This document shows positions 1 to 9,043 of a stretch of 64,000 nt of DNA, piece by piece (positions within the stretch are counted from its first letter, which is position 1; every line of letters begins with the position of its first letter). The stretch is from an uncultured Lachnospiraceae bacterium. Its GTDB lineage: Bacteria; Bacillota; Clostridia; Lachnospirales; Lachnospiraceae. The translations under genes and the position numbers were made by a program. The DNA lies in assembly GCA_946405625.1 (NCBI GenBank), contig CAMJHQ010000003.1:62001-126000 (forward strand), read 5' to 3'. The notes beneath the pieces were generated by a model, which saw only the letters and a program-made list of their open reading frames with translations, was not told the DNA's origin and ran no database searches.

Positions 1-521
1 TTTTCACCTGCTTCTATAGCAGGTCTGGTAAGGATTATCCTTTCAACCTGTCCCTTCTTAAATGCACTGATTGCCTTTGCCATTGCAAGATAGGTCTTAC
101 CGGTTCCTGCAGGACCTGTTCCAAAAACAATCATGTTCTTATCAATAGCATCGATATATTCCTTCTGACCGAAAGTCTTAGGTCTGATCGGTCTTCCTGC
201 CATGGTATGACATATAATATCATCTCTGTCTTCAAGTTCATTGGCAGAATTATCACTGTCACCCTTCACAAGTTCAATGGCATAATCTACATTCTGTTCA
301 GTAACGTCGCTGCCTTTTCTTGCTATGGCATATATATCATTCAAAACCTTTAATGCCTTATCTACATTTTTTTCATCACCTGTTATGATCAGCTCCTCGC
401 CTCTGTAAACATAGGTGACATCAAATGCTTTCTCGACCTTTCTAATGTTTCTGTCAAACTGGCCAAAGACATTCTGTATATTGGAATTATCAATAATTAT
501 CGTTTTATGCGTAGAAGACAT
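1..521 (-). CDS. phoH: PhoH family ATPase, N-terminal part (cut by window edge)
   Basis: This reading frame starts at the ATG at 519-521 behind a strong AAGGAGG site and runs off the left edge, so it is absent from the ORF track. About 173 residues are visible. After a short N-terminal region with a KH-like stretch (YRGEELIITGDEKNV), it shows the Walker A loop GTGPAGTGKT near residue 134 and then the PhoH-typical AISAFKKGQVERIILTRPA. PhoH proteins are cytoplasmic P-loop ATPases linked to RNA metabolism; the exact role is unsettled. It lies downstream of rpsU, separated from it by a terminator-like hairpin. In Firmicutes ybeY usually follows phoH, but that would be outside this window. Confidence 0.9.
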   Translation of the reverse strand, partial: MSSTHKTIIIDNSNIQNVFGQFDRNIRKVEKAFDVTYVYRGEELIITGDEKNVDKALKVLNDIYAIARKGSDVTEQNVDYAIELVKGDSDNSANELEDRDDIICHTMAGRPIRPKTFGQKEYIDAIDKNMIVFGTGPAGTGKTYLAMAKAISAFKKGQVERIILTRPAIEAGE

Positions 522-541
522 TCAAATCCTCCTTATAACAA

Positions 542-569
542 AAGATGCCGCGAATTTTCACGGCATCTT
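542..569 (-). terminator. Hairpin between rpsU and phoH
   Basis: A perfect 9-bp stem (AAGATGCCG / CGGCATCTT) is followed on the minus strand by TTTTGTTAT and then directly by the phoH ribosome binding site. It probably ends most rpsU transcripts, with partial read-through into phoH. Confidence 0.75.
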
Positions 570-582
570 AATACGTATATAT

Positions 583-759
583 TTACTTATACTTACGCTT
601 TCTTGCAGCCTCAGACTTCTTCTTACGTCTTACGCTTGGCTTCTCGTAATGCTCTCTCTTACGAATTTCCTGCTGAATTCCGGCCTTAGCACAGTTTCTC
701 TTGAATCTGCGAAGAGCGCTATCCAGTGTTTCATTCTCTTTAACGATTACGCTTGACAA
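583..759 (-). CDS. rpsU: 30S ribosomal protein S21
   Basis: A 58-residue basic protein of the small ribosomal subunit. The sequence [16 protein letters not shown] followed by [23 protein letters not shown] is diagnostic of S21. The ORF track starts at a GTG that lies inside the Shine-Dalgarno sequence GGGGAGGTG; I prefer the TTG at 757-759, seven bases past GGAGG, which gives the family-like start [10 protein letters not shown]. It has its own consensus promoter just upstream and a hairpin just downstream. Confidence 0.95.
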   Translation of the reverse strand: MSSVIVKENETLDSALRRFKRNCAKAGIQQEIRKREHYEKPSVRRKKKSEAARKRKYK

Positions 760-797
760 ATATCTCACCTCCCCTTATTAGGATTAGAACGAATGTT

Positions 798-825
798 ATT
801 ATAACATATTAATATTGATTGTCAA
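798..825 (-). promoter_or_regulatory. Consensus sigma-70/sigma-A promoter for rpsU
   Basis: On the minus strand TTGACA (820-825) and TATAAT (798-803) are separated by 16 bp, about 40 bases before the rpsU start. Both boxes match the consensus exactly. It lies in the gap after alaS, so rpsU is transcribed separately from the his-alaS genes. Confidence 0.85.
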
Positions 826-858
826 GGCGAATTAGTCATAAATCCGTTAAATATAGGC

Positions 859-3510
859 TTAAAGCTGGCCTTTTGCCGTTTCAACACCTGCTTCAAGTGC
901 CTTTTCGATTCCTGACGGATCCTTTCCACCTGCCTGAGCCATGTTAGGTCTTCCGCCACCGCCGCCTCCAACGATAGGAGCGATAGCCTTGATAATGTTT
1001 CCTGCATGAATACCTGCTGAAACAGCACTGTCATCAGCCATAACAAGCAGATTTACCTTTCCGTCGTTGTCGGATGCGATGATCACTACTGACTTTCCGA
1101 GCTTCTGCTTCATATCATCGCCGAGTGTTCTCATTGCGTTAGCATCTACTCCTGAAAGCTTGATAGGAAGGATCTTCACTCCGTTTGCTTCAACAACATT
1201 ATCCATAACGTCAGCTGCTGCAGCCTTAGCCATCTTATCTTTGAGACTCTGGTTCTCTGACTGAAGAGCCTTGATCTCATCCATAAGAGCCTGAATCTTA
1301 TCAGCAAGCTTTGAAGGCTCTGATTTAGCTGTTGCTGCTGCATTAATAAGTGCAGCCTCAATATCCTTGTAGTAATTCATGGCACCTGTGCCTGTAAGTG
1401 CTTCAATTCTTCTTACACCGGCAGCGATACCCTGTTCCGAAACAATCTTAAATGTATTTATAACGCCTGTATGTGCTACATGAGTACCACCGCAAAGCTC
1501 TATAGACCAGTCGCCCATGTTTACGACACGTACTGTATCTCCGTACTTCTCACCGAAAAGTGCCATAGCTCCTGTCTTCTTAGCATCTTCTATAGACATT
1601 ACGTCAGTTCTTACGTTAAGATCAGCTGCAATCTCGGCATTAACGATTTCTTCTACCTTCTTAATCTCATCAGCTGTCATAGCCTGATCATGAGAGAAAT
1701 CGAATCTGAGTCTGTCATCAGCAACATATGAGCCCTTCTGCTCAACATGATCGCCGAGAACAGTCTTAAGTGCCTTCTGAAGAAGGTGTGTAGCCGAATG
1801 GTTCTTGCAGATATCAGAACGTCTTACATCACAAACCTTAAGAACTGCCTTCTCTCCTGCTTCAATGCTTCCTGAAACAACTGTTCCCACATGAACATAT
1901 CTTCCATCCTTAAGCTTGATCACATCTTCTACATCAAATGTTCCGGACTCAGTCTCAATCTTACCCTTATCTGCCGTCTGACCACCCATTGTTGCATAGA
2001 AAGGTGTCTTAGGTGTAATGATTGCACCTGACATACCTTCTTCTATTGATTCTGCTGCAGCATCCCCGCTGACAAGAACATCGATAACGCTCTCATCTTC
2101 AGTCTTATCATATCCTGTGAACTCAGTAGTTGCAGCGCTTCCGAGTCCGTTAAATACATTATCATCGGATGTAAGCTTAGCTGAGAAATTCTGATTTTCT
2201 CTTGCTCTCTGCTTTGCAGCTTCCATAGCTTTATCGAAACCTGCTTCATCAACTGTAAGTCCTGCTTCTTCAGCCATCTCTACAGTAAGCTCGATCGGAA
2301 AGCCGAATGTATCATAAAGATAAAATGCTTCCTCACCGTTTATCTCATTTCCTGATGCAGCCTTCTTCTCATCAAGAATCTTTGTGAATTCCTTCATACC
2401 GTTCTCAAGAGTACTCTCGAAACGTACGATTTCCTTATCAAGTTCCTTAAGGATGAATTCACGGTTCTCAGTAAGCAGCGGATAGCTGTCATCATAAACC
2501 TTATCAATATAAATCTTTGCTACTTCAAGAAGATTTTCTTTCTTAAGACCAAGTGTACGTCCATGTCTTACAGCTCTTCTGATGAGACGGCGAAGTACAT
2601 ATCCCGCACCTACATTTGAAGGACGAAGCTTTGCAGCATCACCGATGAGCATTACGGATGTACGCATATGATCAGCAAGAATTCTCATAGATTTTGTAAG
2701 CTTCTCGTCATCATTATATTTAGCACCGGAAGCCTGCTCAATATATGAAATAGTCTCTGAAAAAAGATCTGTCTGATATACATCCTTGGTACCGTTGAGG
2801 AATGCAAGATTTCTCTCAAGTCCCCATCCTGTATCAACATTCTTCTGCTTAAGCGGTGTAAGATGTCCATCCTGATGCTTTTCATACTGCATAAAAACAT
2901 CATTACCAAGCTCTGTATACTTTCCGCATGAACATCCCGGGCCGCAATTCGGACCGCAATCAGGGACGTCTGCTATATAGAACATCTCACTATCAGGACC
3001 GCAAGGACCATATTCAAGTCCCCACCAGTTATCCTCAGCAGGAAGATAATAAATATTCTCCGGTTTAAAACCTGAAGCGATTCTATACTGTGCACCCTCT
3101 TCATCACGAGGAGCGTTCTCATCGCCCGCAAATACAGTTGATGCAAGATGATCTCTGTCAAAGCCAAAAACCTGTGTAAGAAGTTCGAAACTCCACTTAC
3201 ATCTTTCTTCCTTGAAATAATCTCCAAGACTCCAGCTTCCCATCATTTCAAAAAATGTAACATGACTCTTATCACCAACTGAATCGATATCATTTGTACG
3301 AACACAGCCCTGAACATTACAAAGCCTTGTTCCAAGCGGATGCTTCTCACCCAGAAGGTAAGGCATTAACGGCTGCATTCCTGCAACATTAAAGAGAACA
3401 CCGGTTGATCCGTCTGATACAAGTGAAACCGCACCGACATCAACATGTCCTCTTTCAATATAAAAGTCTTTCCAGGTCTTTCTTAACTCTTTTGAAGTAA
3501 ACTGTCTCAT
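859..3510 (-). CDS. alaS: Alanine--tRNA ligase
   Basis: A full-length 883-residue cytoplasmic class II synthetase that charges tRNA-Ala. The N-terminal catalytic domain begins with FTSKELRKTWKDFYIERGH, the editing domain carries HSATH and CGGTHVAH (metal-binding His/Cys of the deacylation site), and the C-terminus has a coiled coil and a glycine-rich GGGGGGRPNMAQAGG. The catalytic domain holds an extra cysteine cluster (CGPNCGPGCSCGKY) before ELGND, a feature I associate with a clostridial AlaRS subtype and which could bind metal. It follows hisIE by 50 bp with no terminator visible, so it may be co-transcribed with the his genes. Confidence 0.97.
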   Translation of the reverse strand: MRQFTSKELRKTWKDFYIERGHVDVGAVSLVSDGSTGVLFNVAGMQPLMPYLLGEKHPLGTRLCNVQGCVRTNDIDSVGDKSHVTFFEMMGSWSLGDYFKEERCKWSFELLTQVFGFDRDHLASTVFAGDENAPRDEEGAQYRIASGFKPENIYYLPAEDNWWGLEYGPCGPDSEMFYIADVPDCGPNCGPGCSCGKYTELGNDVFMQYEKHQDGHLTPLKQKNVDTGWGLERNLAFLNGTKDVYQTDLFSETISYIEQASGAKYNDDEKLTKSMRILADHMRTSVMLIGDAAKLRPSNVGAGYVLRRLIRRAVRHGRTLGLKKENLLEVAKIYIDKVYDDSYPLLTENREFILKELDKEIVRFESTLENGMKEFTKILDEKKAASGNEINGEEAFYLYDTFGFPIELTVEMAEEAGLTVDEAGFDKAMEAAKQRARENQNFSAKLTSDDNVFNGLGSAATTEFTGYDKTEDESVIDVLVSGDAAAESIEEGMSGAIITPKTPFYATMGGQTADKGKIETESGTFDVEDVIKLKDGRYVHVGTVVSGSIEAGEKAVLKVCDVRRSDICKNHSATHLLQKALKTVLGDHVEQKGSYVADDRLRFDFSHDQAMTADEIKKVEEIVNAEIAADLNVRTDVMSIEDAKKTGAMALFGEKYGDTVRVVNMGDWSIELCGGTHVAHTGVINTFKIVSEQGIAAGVRRIEALTGTGAMNYYKDIEAALINAAATAKSEPSKLADKIQALMDEIKALQSENQSLKDKMAKAAAADVMDNVVEANGVKILPIKLSGVDANAMRTLGDDMKQKLGKSVVIIASDNDGKVNLLVMADDSAVSAGIHAGNIIKAIAPIVGGGGGGRPNMAQAGGKDPSGIEKALEAGVETAKGQL

Positions 3511-3560
3511 AATTTTCCTCTCTGCTAATACATATTATCTCAGACATTTCAGTCCGGTTA

Positions 3561-4703
3561 TTACTCTCTTTCTGCCAGTTCCCTGGTAATGTCTTCCCAG
3601 GTGATTCCTTTATCTGCCATAAGAACCATCATATGATACATAAGATCCGAAATTTCATATTTAATCTCTGAAGGATCGGGATTCTTTGCAGCAATAACAG
3701 TCTCAGTCGCTTCTTCACCGAACTTCTTTAGAATTTTGTCGATTCCCTGATCAAAAAGATAATTCGTATAACTTCCTTCACGAGGATTTTCACGTCTATC
3801 GATTATCGTATTATATACATCAGTAAATACACTGAAAGGATTAGCCAGATCTTTATCGCCTACGGATGTAAGCGGAGTAAAGAAACATGTCTCGTTTCCT
3901 GTATGACATGCCGGTCCGATCTGGTGAACCTTTGCAAGAATAGTATCTTTATCACAATCTATTATCAGTTCTTTCACATACTGGAAATGTCCGGATTCCT
4001 CGCCTTTTGTCCAAAGCTTATTTCTTGATCTTGAATAATACGTCATAAGCCCAGTTTCAATAGTCTTTGCATAAGACTCCTCATTCATATAGGCAAGCAT
4101 CAGAACTTCATTTGTTTTATAATCCTGAGCAATACACGGAACAAGTCCATTGTTGTCTTTTTTGAATTCAGCAAAAGGAATACTGCTTACAAGACCTCTT
4201 ACCGAAACTCCCATTTCAGCTAACAACTTCTTAACATCTCTGAGTCTAACTACAGATTCTGTTTCAGCATCGGAATATTCACAAGATGAAACAACCGCCT
4301 CATCGTATGTATCAAGAGCTTTCTTAATATCCTCAGCTTCAAAGCCTGTCATACGAGGCTTATAATCAGTAAGTGTCAGAACCCTCTCTTTACCGAATCT
4401 TGCAACTGCTTCATCATAAGCCTTTAAACCGGCTTCCGAAGAGGTATCTACAACAACTTTATCAGCTCCCGCATAGATCAGCTTCTTAACATCTTCAAAT
4501 CTTCCGACACCACCGAATGCTGTTATCGGAACATCTGTTACAGAAACGATTTCTTTAATCTTAGCTGCATTTGGTTCTATATCCGCACGTGTTGCACCTG
4601 CATCCCAGAAAACCAGTCCGTCTGCACCCTTCGCGGTTATATCGATAATATCTTTTGTAGGCATTCCGCCATTAATTAAAACATATATCCTGTTCTGACT
4701 CAT
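3561..4703 (-). CDS. hisIE: HisIE (PRA-CH/PRA-PH) with an N-terminal shortened HisF-like domain
   Basis: A 380-residue protein. From about residue 176 it is an ordinary HisIE: PRA-CH ([46 protein letters not shown] with the metal-binding Cys and Asp residues) and then PRA-PH ([25 protein letters not shown]). These are steps 2 and 3 of histidine synthesis. Residues 1-175 are extra: [32 protein letters not shown] and [12 protein letters not shown] match HisA/HisF TIM-barrel strands 2 to 4 with the phosphate-loop Gly-Gly, and RVLTLTDY looks like strand 5. The normal first strand with its catalytic Asp is not recognisable and the barrel is too short, so I infer a non-catalytic remnant or accessory domain. 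Its ATG directly follows the hisB stop (TAAATG). Confidence 0.88.
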   Translation of the reverse strand: MSQNRIYVLINGGMPTKDIIDITAKGADGLVFWDAGATRADIEPNAAKIKEIVSVTDVPITAFGGVGRFEDVKKLIYAGADKVVVDTSSEAGLKAYDEAVARFGKERVLTLTDYKPRMTGFEAEDIKKALDTYDEAVVSSCEYSDAETESVVRLRDVKKLLAEMGVSVRGLVSSIPFAEFKKDNNGLVPCIAQDYKTNEVLMLAYMNEESYAKTIETGLMTYYSRSRNKLWTKGEESGHFQYVKELIIDCDKDTILAKVHQIGPACHTGNETCFFTPLTSVGDKDLANPFSVFTDVYNTIIDRRENPREGSYTNYLFDQGIDKILKKFGEEATETVIAAKNPDPSEIKYEISDLMYHMMVLMADKGITWEDITRELAERE

Positions 4704-5300
4704 TTATAATGCTCCCTTTGTAGATAATAGACCGTCGCCGAGTCTTTCTTCTTTTGAAACTGCCATTTTAAGAGCATTTGCAAATGCCTTAAATGCAGCT
4801 TCGATTATATGATGATTATTTACACCCGAGAACTGCTTAAAATGTATATTCATTTCAGCACCGTAGGAAACTGCATAGAAGAATTCCTGGAACATTTCGG
4901 TATCGAAATATCCTACTCTCGGTACAGTAAGCTCTATGTCAGAGGAATAATACGGTCTGCCTGAAAGATCAACTGCAGAAAGTATAAGAGCTTCATCCAT
5001 AGGCATTGTAAATGAACCATATCTTTTAATTCCTGCTTTATCTCCAACAGCCTTCTTAATAGCCTTGCCGAGAACAATACCGGTATCTTCTATTGAATGA
5101 TGTGAATCAACATACAGATCTCCTTTTACGGCAACCTCAAGGTCGAAAAGGCCATGCTTAGCAAAGCTCTTCAGCATGTGATCAAAGAAACCGATTCCTG
5201 TATCTACGGAAGATGCATCTCCCTTACCATCAAGATTTATCTTGATCCTGATATCTGTTTCTTCGGTTTTTCTTGAAATTTCAGCGATTCTGTCAGCCAT
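4704..5300 (-). CDS. hisB: Imidazoleglycerol-phosphate dehydratase
   Basis: A 198-residue monofunctional HisB, of usual length for bacteria, catalysing the dehydration of imidazole glycerol phosphate in histidine synthesis. The paired metal-binding motifs DSHHSIEDTGI and NNHHIIEAAFK, plus FFDHML and SFTMPMDEAL, identify it. The ATG has AACGGAGG upstream. It sits between hisD and hisIE in the his cluster; the genes that normally lie after hisB (hisH, hisA, hisF) are missing here. Confidence 0.97.
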   Translation of the reverse strand: MADRIAEISRKTEETDIRIKINLDGKGDASSVDTGIGFFDHMLKSFAKHGLFDLEVAVKGDLYVDSHHSIEDTGIVLGKAIKKAVGDKAGIKRYGSFTMPMDEALILSAVDLSGRPYYSSDIELTVPRVGYFDTEMFQEFFYAVSYGAEMNIHFKQFSGVNNHHIIEAAFKAFANALKMAVSKEERLGDGLLSTKGAL

Positions 5301-5323
5301 ACTTACCTCCGTTTCTTATTATA

Positions 5324-5350
5324 TGGCACCTTCTGAATCATCCGGTGCCA
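5324..5350 (-). promoter_or_regulatory. Intercistronic hairpin between hisD and hisB
   Basis: A 7-bp perfect stem (TGGCACC / GGTGCCA) with a 13-base loop lies about 25 bases before the hisB start. No run of T follows it, so it is more likely an mRNA processing or stability element than a terminator. Confidence 0.45.
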
Positions 5351-5372
5351 AACCCCAACTATTCACTAAATA

Positions 5373-6671
5373 CTATTTCTCATCATCAAATCTTACTGCA
5401 ATTGAATTTGCATGAGCTGTAAGACCTTCTGACTTAGCAAATATCTGAATATCCTCAGATACGGCTCTGAGAGCCTCCTCGGAATAACAAATGATGCTTG
5501 ACTTCTTGATAAAGTCATCTACGCCAAGCGGTGAGAAAAATCTTGCAGTTCCGTTTGTCGGAAGTACATGATTAGGTCCGGCAAAATAATCTCCGAGCGG
5601 CTCGGATGAATACTCACCAAGGAATATTGCTCCGGCATTCTTAATCTTAGTCATAACATTCCAAGGATTCTTTGTTACAATCTCCATATGTTCAGGTGCA
5701 ATCTCATTTGCCGCATCAACTGCATCATTCATATTATCGGCTATAAGTATCGCACCAAAATTCTCAAGGGACTTCTCGATTATTTCTTTTCTTTCAAGTT
5801 GTGCTGTAAATGTCTTTATCCATTCAGCAACATCATCAGCAAGCTTTTCACTTGTAGTAACAAGAGTTGCCGATGCAAGCTCATCATGCTCTGCCTGAGA
5901 CAGAAGATCTGCTGCAACAAACTTAGGATTTGCTGTTTCATCAGCAAGAACAAGAATCTCGCTAGGTCCTGCAATCGAATCTATGCTCACATGTCCGTAT
6001 ACTACTCTCTTTGCAAGTGCTACAAAAATATTACCCGGACCTACAATTTTATCTACTTTAGGAATACTCTCTGTTCCATATGCAAGTGCAGCTATAGCCT
6101 GAGCTCCACCGCATTTATATATCTCTGTTACTCCTGCTTCCTTAGCTGCTACAAGAGTCATAGGATATACCTTTCCTTCAGCATTGCAAGGAGTTGTCAT
6201 TATAATATTCGGAACTCCGGCAACATGAGCCGGAATAACATTCATAAGAACTGTCGATGGATATGCAGCCTTACCTCCAGGTACATATACACCTGCATAT
6301 TCAACCGGCGATACTCTCTGTCCGAGAATAATACCTGTATCCTCTGTTGTGATCCATGTATTTCTCTTCTGCTTGATATGGAAATCGCGAATATTCTTTA
6401 TGGAACGTCTGATAACCTCAAGAAGCTTCTGATCAACCAGTGTATAAGCCTCTTCAATCTCAGCATCAGTAACTCTGATATTATCCGCATTTATTTCTGC
6501 TTTATCAAATTTCCTTGTATATTCAAAAACAGCCTCATCGCCTCGCTCATGAACATCGGCAACAATCTCCTTGACTGTTTTCTCATAATCTCCGTAATCA
6601 TCGGTTGTTCTCTTAAGTAGTCCCGATAAGAGATTATTCTTGGTTTCACTTGTAAGCTTTACTTTCTTCAT
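5373..6671 (-). CDS. hisD: Histidinol dehydrogenase
   Basis: A full-length 432-residue NAD-dependent enzyme that oxidises histidinol to histidine in the last two steps of the pathway. Visible signatures are YVPGGKAAYPSTVLMN, KIVGPGNIFVALAKR, the zinc-binding LLSQAEHDELASA, the catalytic Glu-His pair in APEHMEIVT, and GPNHVLPTNGTARFFSPLG. It follows hisG by 34 bases and precedes hisB after a hairpin-bearing gap. The 310-residue plus-strand frame across it is an artefact. Confidence 0.97.
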   Translation of the reverse strand: MKKVKLTSETKNNLLSGLLKRTTDDYGDYEKTVKEIVADVHERGDEAVFEYTRKFDKAEINADNIRVTDAEIEEAYTLVDQKLLEVIRRSIKNIRDFHIKQKRNTWITTEDTGIILGQRVSPVEYAGVYVPGGKAAYPSTVLMNVIPAHVAGVPNIIMTTPCNAEGKVYPMTLVAAKEAGVTEIYKCGGAQAIAALAYGTESIPKVDKIVGPGNIFVALAKRVVYGHVSIDSIAGPSEILVLADETANPKFVAADLLSQAEHDELASATLVTTSEKLADDVAEWIKTFTAQLERKEIIEKSLENFGAILIADNMNDAVDAANEIAPEHMEIVTKNPWNVMTKIKNAGAIFLGEYSSEPLGDYFAGPNHVLPTNGTARFFSPLGVDDFIKKSSIICYSEEALRAVSEDIQIFAKSEGLTAHANSIAVRFDDEK

Positions 6672-6705
6672 ATGATCTCTCCAAATTCTGTAAAATGTAT
6701 AGTAC

Positions 6706-7350
6706 TTACTGATTATTGATCACGCCGTTTAGCTTAGTAAGAAAATCATCAATCCTCTCGTGCTGCATTCTGAGGCTTACCTGATTTACAACCACTCTTG
6801 CGGATAAAGGACATATTTCCTCAAGAACTGTAAGTCCGTTTTCCTTAAGGGTTGAACCTGTTTCTACTATATCAACTATAACCTCTGAAAGACCAACAAT
6901 CGGTGCAAGCTCAACAGAGCCGTTCAATTTGATGATCTCAACCGTTTGATTCTTCTCGGATGAAAAATAATCTTTGGCAATATTAGGATATTTGGTAGCA
7001 ACACGAATGATCTCATTACGATTAAGCAGTTCACCTGCACTCTCCGGACCGCATACGCACATGCGGCACTTTCCGAGTCCGAGATCCATAACTTCAAAGA
7101 GATTACGTCCTTCTTCAAGAATTGTGTCTTTACCGACTATACCTATATCGGCTGCTCCGTATTCAACATAAGTAGGAACATCACTCGGCTTTGCGAGGAA
7201 GAATCTCATTCCGAGCTCTTCATTAGTAAAGATAAGCTTCCTGGTATCCTTATCTTTCATCTCCTCACAGGTTATTCCGATCTGTTCAAACAGCTTAAGT
7301 GAATCCTTTGCCAGTCTTCCCTTTGCCATTGCAAATGTAAGATATCTCAT
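6706..7350 (-). CDS. hisG: ATP phosphoribosyltransferase, short form (catalytic subunit)
   Basis: A 214-residue HisG of the short type, which lacks the C-terminal regulatory domain and needs HisZ for activity and feedback control. It catalyses the first committed step, ATP plus PRPP. The start [13 protein letters not shown], the ADIGIVGKD motif and the PRPP-binding [14 protein letters not shown] are all present. It follows hisZ by 19 bases, consistent with a two-subunit enzyme made from one transcript. Confidence 0.97.
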   Translation of the reverse strand: MRYLTFAMAKGRLAKDSLKLFEQIGITCEEMKDKDTRKLIFTNEELGMRFFLAKPSDVPTYVEYGAADIGIVGKDTILEEGRNLFEVMDLGLGKCRMCVCGPESAGELLNRNEIIRVATKYPNIAKDYFSSEKNQTVEIIKLNGSVELAPIVGLSEVIVDIVETGSTLKENGLTVLEEICPLSARVVVNQVSLRMQHERIDDFLTKLNGVINNQ

Positions 7351-7369
7351 TTCAAAACCTCATATCTAT

Positions 7370-8584
7370 TTATAGTACAATCTCATCATAATCCCCATCC
7401 GGATTAACAATGAGAATCTTGTCATAGCCCAACTTACTGAAATAATCTTTATACTCATCGACATCATGTTTCTTGGATTTTCTTATAAGATCCGTATAGC
7501 AGCCGCGTCCTCTCAGATCAGCAGCAAGTTTAACAGCATATTTCTGACTGTCTATATCATAGATAACAGCAGAAATGCTGTCAGAATGCTTCATGTCTAT
7601 CTTCTGACGTCTGAGTGCATTCATAAGTTCATCAATATATATAGCAAATCCTATAGACGGTGCCTCTTTACCGAATTGTGAAAGAAGATTATTGTATCTT
7701 CCTCCTTTTACAACAGGATTTCCTGTTCCGTAAGTAAATCCTCTGAATACAATACCTGTATAATAATTATATCCATGGATCATGCTGAGATCGAATCCGA
7801 TATAATCCTGATATCCATAATAGGATAAAGCAGCATTCACCTTTCTGAGTCTGTCTATAGCTGAAAGGCTTCTCTCATTTGAGACGAGCTTTTCGGCTTC
7901 ATCAAGCATCTGAGGGCCTCCGAAAAGCTTATCAAGACTTGTAAGAACCTTCTTTACATCCTCCGGTATATCAATCTTTGAAATATACTCTCTAAGGCCG
8001 AAGAAATTCTTTATCTTAATATATTCAGTAATCTTATGCTCTGTTTCGGAATCAATTCCCGCTGCACTTATTATACCCTTAAAGAAATCAGCTTCACCGA
8101 TCTCAATACGAAAATCTTCAAGTCCCGCAGCCTTGAGACAGTCTATGGCACAAGCAAGAATATCCGCATCTGCGGCAGATGAATCATCATTGAAGAACTC
8201 ACATCCGACCTGAGTCTCTTCACTGAGCTTACCCTGATGCTGGTGAGTATTCTTAAATGTATGTCCTTCATAGCAGAGTCTTATCGGAAGCTCCACATCC
8301 TGATAATACTTTGCAACACTTCTTGCAATACTTGGTGTTATATCAGGTCTGAGAACAAGCGTATTATTCTCACGATCAAAGAATTTATACATATCGGTTG
8401 ACGGAGCTGAGCCCTTATCTCTGTTAAATATATCAAAGAACTCAAAATGAGGTGTCTCAATATCCTGATTTCCGTAAAGCTTCAGAACATTATGGATATC
8501 ATCCATAAGACATCTTTTTTCATCACATTCCAAACCGTATATATCTCTTACACCTTCAGGTGTCTGTAATAAAGTATCCTTCAT
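7370..8584 (-). CDS. hisZ: ATP phosphoribosyltransferase regulatory subunit HisZ
   Basis: A histidyl-tRNA-synthetase-like protein without the tRNA-binding domain. It pairs with short HisG. TPEGVRDIYG, the class II motif 2-like LVLRPDITPSIARSVA and the HisZ-type GGRYNNLLSQFG are seen. The ORF track starts at 8659, but I choose the ATG at 8582-8584: it has GGGAG seven bases upstream, gives the family-like start MKDTLLQTPEGVRD, and the upstream start lies against the promoter. The resulting protein has 404 residues. It is the first gene of the his cluster. Confidence 0.93.
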   Translation of the reverse strand: MKDTLLQTPEGVRDIYGLECDEKRCLMDDIHNVLKLYGNQDIETPHFEFFDIFNRDKGSAPSTDMYKFFDRENNTLVLRPDITPSIARSVAKYYQDVELPIRLCYEGHTFKNTHQHQGKLSEETQVGCEFFNDDSSAADADILACAIDCLKAAGLEDFRIEIGEADFFKGIISAAGIDSETEHKITEYIKIKNFFGLREYISKIDIPEDVKKVLTSLDKLFGGPQMLDEAEKLVSNERSLSAIDRLRKVNAALSYYGYQDYIGFDLSMIHGYNYYTGIVFRGFTYGTGNPVVKGGRYNNLLSQFGKEAPSIGFAIYIDELMNALRRQKIDMKHSDSISAVIYDIDSQKYAVKLAADLRGRGCYTDLIRKSKKHDVDEYKDYFSKLGYDKILIVNPDGDYDEIVL

Positions 8585-8666
8585 ATGTGTCTCCCGTAAT
8601 TCAAAGAACTTCATCAATATTCCCAAGAACGAAGAACAACTCTTCATATCCCAGAACATTCAAAAT

Positions 8667-8695
8667 ATTTTAGTACAAAAAGAGTATTTAATCAA
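8667..8695 (-). promoter_or_regulatory. Probable promoter of the his cluster
   Basis: On the minus strand TTGATT (8690-8695) and TAAAAT (8667-8672) are 17 bp apart. Transcription would start near 8660 and leave a leader of about 75 bases before hisZ. The -35 box overlaps the stop of the upstream small gene. I see no clear T-box or attenuator in the leader. Confidence 0.6.
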
Positions 8696-9021
8696 GAGTA
8701 AACAACGTCCATATATACTCCTGTTTTATCCTCTTTGCAGGTAGCAAACCTGTATTTCACACGAGTATTCTCATTATATCTTATCGAAATGTGCGAATAC
8801 GGATATGCTGCCTCCTGGACAAGTCTCCTGAAAAGTTTGTCCGAAACTTCAACAGAGAACTCATTAAGCCTTATATCTACAATATATTTATTAAAGCTTA
8901 CATTTACCGTAACGCTCTTTGTATTCTCGTCTTCTTCGGTAATCTCAACAAGCTTATCAATAACACTTTGATCCAGAACCAGATTGATCTTTCCGATATA
9001 TTCATTAAACGCTCTAAACAA
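8692..9021 (-). CDS. Conserved-looking small protein of unknown function
   Basis: A 109-residue soluble, acidic protein with no family that I recognise. It contains alternating charged and beta-prone stretches (TKSVTVNVSFNKYIVDIRLNEFSVEVSDKLF) and ends with KTGVYMDVVYS. No signal peptide or membrane segment is visible. The ORF track starts at TTG 9027, only two bases after the GGAG of the ribosome site; the second TTG at 9019-9021 has a spacing of eight bases and is preferred. It lies 22 bases after the HD-GYP gene and probably shares its transcript. Confidence 0.65.
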   Translation of the reverse strand: MFRAFNEYIGKINLVLDQSVIDKLVEITEEDENTKSVTVNVSFNKYIVDIRLNEFSVEVSDKLFRRLVQEAAYPYSHISIRYNENTRVKYRFATCKEDKTGVYMDVVYS

Positions 9022-9043
9022 TTTCAAGTCTCCTCACAGAAAT

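Noticed and set aside
5688-6620. 310-residue plus-strand open frame
   Set aside because: It is antisense to hisD, rich in Cys, Ile, Ser and Tyr as expected from reversed codons, has no ribosome site and no recognisable domain.
8585-8660. T-box or his attenuator in the hisZ leader
   Set aside because: No T-box consensus, no run of His codons and no terminator hairpin; only a 5-bp GAAGA/TCTTC stem is visible.
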